Part shown: positions 59,591-64,000 of the stretch, piece by piece
Numbering within the stretch: the stretch's first letter is position 1
Layout: every line of letters begins with the position of its first letter
Assembly (NCBI GenBank): GCA_963743945.1
Contig: CAVURO010000004.1
Location: forward strand, 124,001 to 188,000
Length of the DNA: 64,000 nucleotides
Source of the DNA: JACOTK01 sp963743945
Lineage (GTDB): Bacteria > Actinomycetota > Acidimicrobiia > Acidimicrobiales > CADCSY01
Direction of reading: 5' to 3'
Translations under genes and position numbers: made by a program
Notes under the pieces: generated by a model
Databases searched by the model: none
Told to the model about the DNA's origin: nothing
What the model saw: the letters and a program-made list of their open reading frames with translations, nothing else

Positions 59591-62125
59591 ATGTTCAAGC
59601 TGCTGGTGCGCAACCTCCTCGCGCACAAGTTCCGCTTCCTCCTGACCGCCTTCTCGGTGGTTCTGGGCGTCGGCTTCGTCGTGGGTTCGTTCGTGCTCAC
59701 CGACAGCCTCCGGAAGTCCTTCGACGAGGTCTTCGATCAGGCGACCTCGGGACTCGATCTGGCCGTCCGCGCGAAGTCGGACTTCGACAACCCGGCCGAC
59801 GACCGCGCCCCGATGCCCGAGGCGCTGCTCGAGGTGGTTCGTGCGACTCCCGGCGTCGACATCGCAGCGGGTGAGGTCAGCGGCTACGCACAGGTGGTGG
59901 GTCCCGACGGAAAGCCGGCAACGACCCAGGGGGCTCCGCTCATCGGCACGTCCTGGACACCCTCTGCCGAGCTCAGCGCCCTCAGGCTGAACAGCGGGAA
60001 GCCTCCCATGGGCCAGGACGAGGTCGTCCTCGACACCGACACCGCGGCGGGTCTCGACATCGCCGTGGGCGACCGGGTCACCGTCCTGTTGCAGGGACCC
60101 AGTCGGGTCTTCAGGGTCTCGGGCATCGCGAGCTTCGGGGAGAAGAACCAGCTCGCAGGCGCCCGGATCACGTCCTTCGATCTCGAGACCGCACAGGAGG
60201 TCCTCGGCAATCCGGGAACCCTCGACGGCATCTCGGTGGCGACCACCCGTGATGGCGACGTGGCCGAGGTCCGCGCGGCGCTCGCCGCTGCGCTCCCGAG
60301 CACCGTTGAGGTCGTCACCCGCCAAAAGGTCATCGACGAGAGCCTCGATCAGTTCAGCGCCTTCGTCGATGTCTTCGGCACTGCGCTGTTGGGCTTTGCC
60401 GCCATCGCCCTGTTCGTGAGCTCGTTCGTCATCACCAACACCTTCACGATCATCGTGGGCCAACGGACCCGAGAGCTCGCACTGCTTCGGGCCATCGGCG
60501 CGACCCCGGCCCAGGTGCGGGCAGTCATGATGGGCGAGGCGCTCACCGTGGGCGTCGTGGCCACGGTCCTGGGCCTCGGCGTCGGACTGCTCATCGCGCA
60601 GGCAATCCGGGCGATCTTCGACGCCGGCGGGGCGGCGCTGCCCGACTCCTCGACGGTGATCGCCCCCCGCACGATCGTGGTCGCCCTGGTGGTCGGCATC
60701 GGCGTCACCGTTGTCGCCGCGCTGCTCCCCGCACGCAAGGCGTCTCGCATCTCGCCCATGGAGGCCATGAACGCCGGCCTCTCGGCCGAGAACGACCATG
60801 CCCGCGCCCGAGTCGCCATCGCCGCGGGCATCACCTTGGCCGGAGCGGCGGGGCTGCTCAACGGGCTCTTCATCAGCGATGGGGCGTTCTCGACCTGGCT
60901 CAGCCTCGGCGCGGGGTCCATGTTGTTCTTCATCGGCGTGGCGGCGCTCAGTGCCTACGTGGCGCGTCCTATCGCCCTGGTCCTCGGCTTCCTCTACCCC
61001 CGCATGTTCGGGATGACCGGCGCGCTCGCACGGCAGAACGCTGCTCGAAACCCCTCACGCACGGCGTCGGCGGCGTCGGCGCTCATGATCGGCCTTGCCC
61101 TGGTCTCCATGGTCTCGGTCATCGGCAACTCGATCAAGACCACCGTGGTGAATGGGGTTCGCGACTCGACCCGGGCGGATTTCATCATTCAGTCCGACGG
61201 CTTCACCGGCTTCAGCAGTGAACTGGCCAAGGATCTGGGTGGTCTGGCCGAGGTCCGAGACGTCGGGCGCCTCCGCGTCGCGCGACTGCGCATCGACGGC
61301 GACACCAAGCAGGTCACTGCGACCGACGCGGCGACTCTGGGGTCGCTCGTCGATCTCGACCTGGAGGCGGGAAGCATCGGTGCGCTCGTCGACAACGGCA
61401 TTCTCGTGCACCATGACCCTGCCGCCGACCTGGGCCTCTCGGTAGGTGACACGATCACCGGCTCCTTTCCCGCCACCGGCAACCAACGGCTTCGAGTCGC
61501 CGGCATCTACGGCGACGCAAGCCTGATGGGCAACTGGATCATCGACATGGACACCTACGAGGCCAACGCCGCGGACCGACTCGACTTCCTCGTGTTCGCT
61601 CGGATCAACGACGGTGTGGACCCCGCCCGTGCCCGTTCTGCGATCGAGTCGGTGACGGACTCCTTTCCCCAGACGACCCTTCGCAGCCAACAGGAGTACC
61701 GGGACAACCAGGAGGCTCAGCTGGACCAGTTCCTCGCGGTCGTCAACGCGCTGCTCGGCCTGGCGATCATCATCGCGCTGCTCGGCATCGTCAACACCTT
61801 GGCCCTGTCGGTCATCGAGCGCACCCGTGAGCTGGGGCTGCTGCGGGCCGTGGGCATGACCCGGCGTCAGGTGCGACGCATGGTGCGCTGGGAGGCAGTG
61901 CTGATCAGCGTCTTCGGCGGCCTGACCGGCACGGCCATCGGCATCCTCTTCGGCGTGGCCCTGGGTACGGCGCTGCCCGACAGCCTGGTCAAGACCGTCA
62001 GCGTGCCCGGTGGTCAGCTCGTGGGCTTCGTGGTCATCGCCGGGCTGTTCGGCCTGTTCGCCGGCTCCATCCCCGCCCGGCGCGCCGCCAAGCTCGACAT
62101 CCTCACGGCCATGGCGAGCGCCTGA
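59591..62125 (+). CDS. ABC transporter permease (FtsX/MacB-like, duplicated)
   Basis: 844 aa. Two FtsX-type units: an N-terminal TM, a periplasmic MacB_PCD-like domain and three TM helices (GTALLGFAAIALFVSSFVITNTF, then ELALLRAIGATPAQVRAVMMGEAL), and a second set after residue 470 ending ALLGLAIIIALLGIVNTLALSVIERTRELGLLRAVGMTRRQVRRMV. Together with the upstream ATPase it likely extrudes a lipid, peptide or lipoprotein from the outer leaflet. The stop codon lies in a 13-bp tandem duplication. Confidence 0.92.
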   Translation: MFKLLVRNLLAHKFRFLLTAFSVVLGVGFVVGSFVLTDSLRKSFDEVFDQATSGLDLAVRAKSDFDNPADDRAPMPEALLEVVRATPGVDIAAGEVSGYAQVVGPDGKPATTQGAPLIGTSWTPSAELSALRLNSGKPPMGQDEVVLDTDTAAGLDIAVGDRVTVLLQGPSRVFRVSGIASFGEKNQLAGARITSFDLETAQEVLGNPGTLDGISVATTRDGDVAEVRAALAAALPSTVEVVTRQKVIDESLDQFSAFVDVFGTALLGFAAIALFVSSFVITNTFTIIVGQRTRELALLRAIGATPAQVRAVMMGEALTVGVVATVLGLGVGLLIAQAIRAIFDAGGAALPDSSTVIAPRTIVVALVVGIGVTVVAALLPARKASRISPMEAMNAGLSAENDHARARVAIAAGITLAGAAGLLNGLFISDGAFSTWLSLGAGSMLFFIGVAALSAYVARPIALVLGFLYPRMFGMTGALARQNAARNPSRTASAASALMIGLALVSMVSVIGNSIKTTVVNGVRDSTRADFIIQSDGFTGFSSELAKDLGGLAEVRDVGRLRVARLRIDGDTKQVTATDAATLGSLVDLDLEAGSIGALVDNGILVHHDPAADLGLSVGDTITGSFPATGNQRLRVAGIYGDASLMGNWIIDMDTYEANAADRLDFLVFARINDGVDPARARSAIESVTDSFPQTTLRSQQEYRDNQEAQLDQFLAVVNALLGLAIIIALLGIVNTLALSVIERTRELGLLRAVGMTRRQVRRMVRWEAVLISVFGGLTGTAIGILFGVALGTALPDSLVKTVSVPGGQLVGFVVIAGLFGLFAGSIPARRAAKLDILTAMASA

Positions 62126-62146
62126 ACCGCCCTCCTGAACCGCCCG
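62121..62146. repeat. 13-bp tandem duplication spanning the permease stop codon
   Basis: CCTGAACCGCCCT then CCTGAACCGCCCG. TGA at 62123 is the stop; the second TGA at 62136 is one base out of phase. Confidence 0.85.
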
Positions 62147-62209
62147 CCTGTTCTCCCGCACGGCGGGGGGTAGCCCCCGGCCACCACCCCTCACCGTGCG
62201 CGATCCGTG

Positions 62210-63112
62210 TCACCGATACAGCCGAGCAGCCAACCTCCGCTGGGCGCCGGGCAACACCACATGGCCCAGGTCGTATCGGTCGAGCACCGCGGTCATGCGC
62301 TCGAGGGCGAGCGACCCGTGGGTTTCGATGGGGATGAGGGGCCGGTTCCGGCGGTCGAAACGAACGCCCTGAAACGACAGGACGCTCGGTCGGGTCGGCG
62401 CATAGGTCAGGTAGGTCCGCTCGGCCAGGTCGTCCTCACGTCCGAGTGGGATCACCCCGACGTGACCACCGAAATCCCGGAGTGCCTCGTCGAATCGGTG
62501 ATGCACGGGCTCCTGCACGATGACCCCCTGGTTGGCCACGACTCGACATGCGGGCTGGATCGCCAGCAGGTCACCGCCCGCGATGTCCAGGGTCCGGGAG
62601 AGGAAGCCTCCGGAGGCACAGGCCACGCCCGCGAGCATCACCTGGATGCAGCGCACCCCCTCGTGCATCGAGACCAGATGATCGGGGACACCAACGGATG
62701 CGGGCAGGCGAAGACCGATCGGCCCGCTCGCCACCAACTCCGAGATCACCGCCCGCGCCTCCCATGCATCGAGGCCCTCGGCAAGAGCGGCCCAGTCGGT
62801 CACCGTGTCCAGACGCTCCGGGGTGGTCGTCACCCATGCCGGAGCGTGGGGCGAGCGCCCGCAGAGCAGGTTGAGCCGCTCGCTCGCCCGCACGTCGCTC
62901 GATGCCGTGAGGACGTAGATGTTCGCAAAGCCGTGGAGCGCCACGGACCCGGCGACGACCGCACGCGCCGCGATCTCCCGGTGCGCGGGATGTGCGAGGC
63001 GAAGCGCGGACGTCGTCGAACCCGGCCCCTCGACCTTATCGGTCCCGACCTCATCGGTCCCGACCTCATCGCCCTCGACCTCATCGACCATCAACGCGTC
63101 CCGAGCGATCAT
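62210..63112 (-). CDS. Diverged Sua5/YciO/YrdC-like protein
   Basis: 300 aa. After an acidic repeat (DEVEG/DEVGT units, from 15-bp DNA repeats) the body resembles a YrdC domain: VVAGSVALHGFANIYVLTASSDVRASERLNLLCGRSP, then SGPIGLRLPASVGVPDHLV. YrdC proteins make threonylcarbamoyl-adenylate for tRNA t6A, but the lysine of the usual KxR motif (KGRP) is replaced (CGRS), so another activity is likely. The ATG at 63112 has the ribosome site GGAGAGG. Family assignment is moderate and made by eye. Confidence 0.5.
   Translation of the reverse strand: MIARDALMVDEVEGDEVGTDEVGTDKVEGPGSTTSALRLAHPAHREIAARAVVAGSVALHGFANIYVLTASSDVRASERLNLLCGRSPHAPAWVTTTPERLDTVTDWAALAEGLDAWEARAVISELVASGPIGLRLPASVGVPDHLVSMHEGVRCIQVMLAGVACASGGFLSRTLDIAGGDLLAIQPACRVVANQGVIVQEPVHHRFDEALRDFGGHVGVIPLGREDDLAERTYLTYAPTRPSVLSFQGVRFDRRNRPLIPIETHGSLALERMTAVLDRYDLGHVVLPGAQRRLAARLYR
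63026..63085. repeat. 15-bp tandem repeats in the YrdC-like gene
   Basis: About four copies of GGTCCCGACCTCATC-like units encoding the N-terminal DEVGT repeat. In-frame. Confidence 0.85.
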
Positions 63113-63136
63113 CGCCTCTCCTGCCGGTCATATCGT

Positions 63137-63210
63137 CCTGACTGCCGCATCCTGACTGCCGCATCCAACCGGACCGACACAGCATCAGAGTCCGCCGGAC
63201 CGGCTCTGAT
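63137..63210. promoter_or_regulatory. 14-bp duplication and hairpin ahead of the YrdC-like gene
   Basis: CCTGACTGCCGCAT occurs twice in tandem (63137-63164). At 63184-63210 ATCAGAG and CTCTGAT form a 7-bp inverted repeat around a GC-rich 13-nt centre. The hairpin lies between two divergent genes and could be an operator or a terminator-like structure; nothing further is visible in 63211-63327. Confidence 0.4.
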
Positions 63211-63327
63211 ACGGGAGATCCGGGAGATGTCGCCCGAATGCCGCTGCAACCGCAGCCGACAGGCGCGCGCGTGACCTCACCGAGAGCGGCGCCGACCTGC
63301 CTTATGGCCCGGTTCGCGCCGGCCGCC

Positions 63328-63333
63328 TAGGGT
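63328..63333 (+). promoter_or_regulatory. -10 box of the FAD oxidoreductase gene (leaderless type)
   Basis: TAGGGT with 6 nt to the GTG at 63340. Confidence 0.55.
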
Positions 63334-63339
63334 GAAGCG

Positions 63340-64000
63340 GTGCTGGACGTGGTGGTGGTGGGAGCAGGGCCGAACGGTCTGGCCGCCGCCATCACCTGCG
63401 CCGAAGCCGGTCGGTCGGTGCTCGTGCTGGAAGCAGCCGACACGGTCGGGGGAGGTTCCCGGAGCGCCGCGCTCACCCTCTCGGGCTTCGTCCACGATGT
63501 GTGCTCGGCCATCCACCCGTTCGCGGCGGTCTCGCCGTTCTTCGCCGCCGCCGGGCTGGCGGAGCACGGGCTCGAGCTGGTGCACCCCGAGGTGCCGCTC
63601 GTGCACCCCCTCGACGGTGGCCGAGCCGGCGTGCTGCACCGATCGCTCGCCGACACGGTCGAGCAGCTCGACATCGACGGTGCGGCCTGGGATCGCCTCA
63701 TCGGCTGGACGACCCGGCACTGGCCGAACATCGCCGACGAGCGTCCTCGGGCCCCTCCTGCGGGTGCCGCGCCACCCGCTCACCATGGCCGGCTTCGGGC
63801 TGCGGGGCGCTCCCCCGGCCACGCTGACTGCCCGCACCTTCCGGACCGACGAGGCCCGCGGCCTGCTCGCCGGAGCCGCCGCCCACTCCTTTCTGCCCCT
63901 GTCGCGCCCGCTCACCACCGCCCTGGGACTGATGCTCCTCGCGTCCGGGCACGTGGCCGGCTGGCCCGCCGCCCGCGGCGGCTCCCAGGCCATCGCCGAC
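63340..64000 (+). pseudogene. NAD(P)/FAD-dependent oxidoreductase (phytoene desaturase-like), 5' part with apparent frameshift
   Basis: The GTG at 63340 opens with the FAD-binding Rossmann motif VVVVGAGPNGLAAAITCAEAG and VLVLEAADTVGGGSRS, typical of the phytoene desaturase/carotenoid oxygenase-like family. After codon 134 (HWPNIADE, to 63741) the frame turns into Arg/Pro-rich noise. The next frame, from 63743, continues the family sequence (VLGPLLRVPRHPLTMAGF, AHSFLPLSRPLTTALGLM, GWPAARGGSQAIAD) to the window end. One extra C near 63742 would explain it, either as a real frameshift or a sequencing error. Substrate unknown; the C-terminus is outside the window. Confidence 0.7.

Overview
The window reads as a stretch of ordinary chromosome from a high-GC actinobacterium, most likely of the class Acidimicrobiia or a near relative. 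That placement is an inference. It rests on the GatCAB amidotransferase, the complete GlgE-type glucan cluster, a Ser/Thr kinase with PASTA repeats, the RDD/SpoIIM/MoxR/DUF58/DUF4350/DUF4129 locus, and many starts of leaderless type (a TANNNT -10 box 6-8 nt before the start codon). There is no rRNA, tRNA, transposase, phage gene or CRISPR array. The only accessory-looking pieces are one intact and one broken antitoxin/PIN-toxin module.

Layout. 1-3440: ilvB-ilvN-ilvC on the minus strand (ilvC cut by the window edge), preceded by a Leu/Val leader peptide and two hairpins that look like a transcription attenuator. 3441-7488: two tandem paralogous membrane GGDEF-EAL proteins. 7584-14998 (minus): ilvD, gatC-gatA-gatB, an Est30-like esterase and an MFS exporter. 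15254-18309 (minus): a short-chain dehydrogenase and a PASTA kinase. 18431-19736: a small exported protein, then an antitoxin with a decayed PIN toxin. 19737-25195: ligA, a membrane protein, mnmA and its cysteine desulfurase. 25344-32655: the RDD, SpoIIM, DUF58, MoxR, DUF4350, DUF4129 and membrane-protein block. 32772-45746: galT, an SRPBCC protein, then glgE-treS-mak-glgB-GH57 as one operon in which each gene overlaps the next by 4 nt, with an alpha-glucan phosphorylase diverging from it. 45805-51354: mscL, an intact toxin/antitoxin pair, enoyl-CoA hydratase, a DEAD-box helicase with a structured leader, meaB and an Nfu-type protein. 51529-55076: a cupredoxin-like lipoprotein, two membrane proteins and an MFS protein with an extra N-terminal domain. 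55141-58796: a small hydrolase, a J-domain protein and an S9 peptidase. 58858-62125: a MacB-like ABC transporter pair. 62210-64000: a YrdC-like protein and the start of an FAD oxidoreductase that carries an apparent frameshift.

How the genes work together. ilvBNC and ilvD cover most of branched-chain amino acid synthesis. TreS, maltokinase, GlgE and GlgB convert trehalose via maltose and maltose-1-phosphate into branched alpha-glucan, while the divergent phosphorylase and the GH57 enzyme can act on the polymer. The desulfurase next to mnmA can supply sulfur for tRNA 2-thiouridine.

Two genome-wide habits stand out. Many genes start without a leader behind TAGNNT-like boxes. Short tandem repeats are unusually common: inside genes they have periods of 9, 15, 18 or 21 bp (in frame), whereas at stop codons they mostly have periods of 13, 14 or 16 bp (out of frame), so that stop codons recur in shifted frames. 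No gap without a gene exceeds 300 bp.
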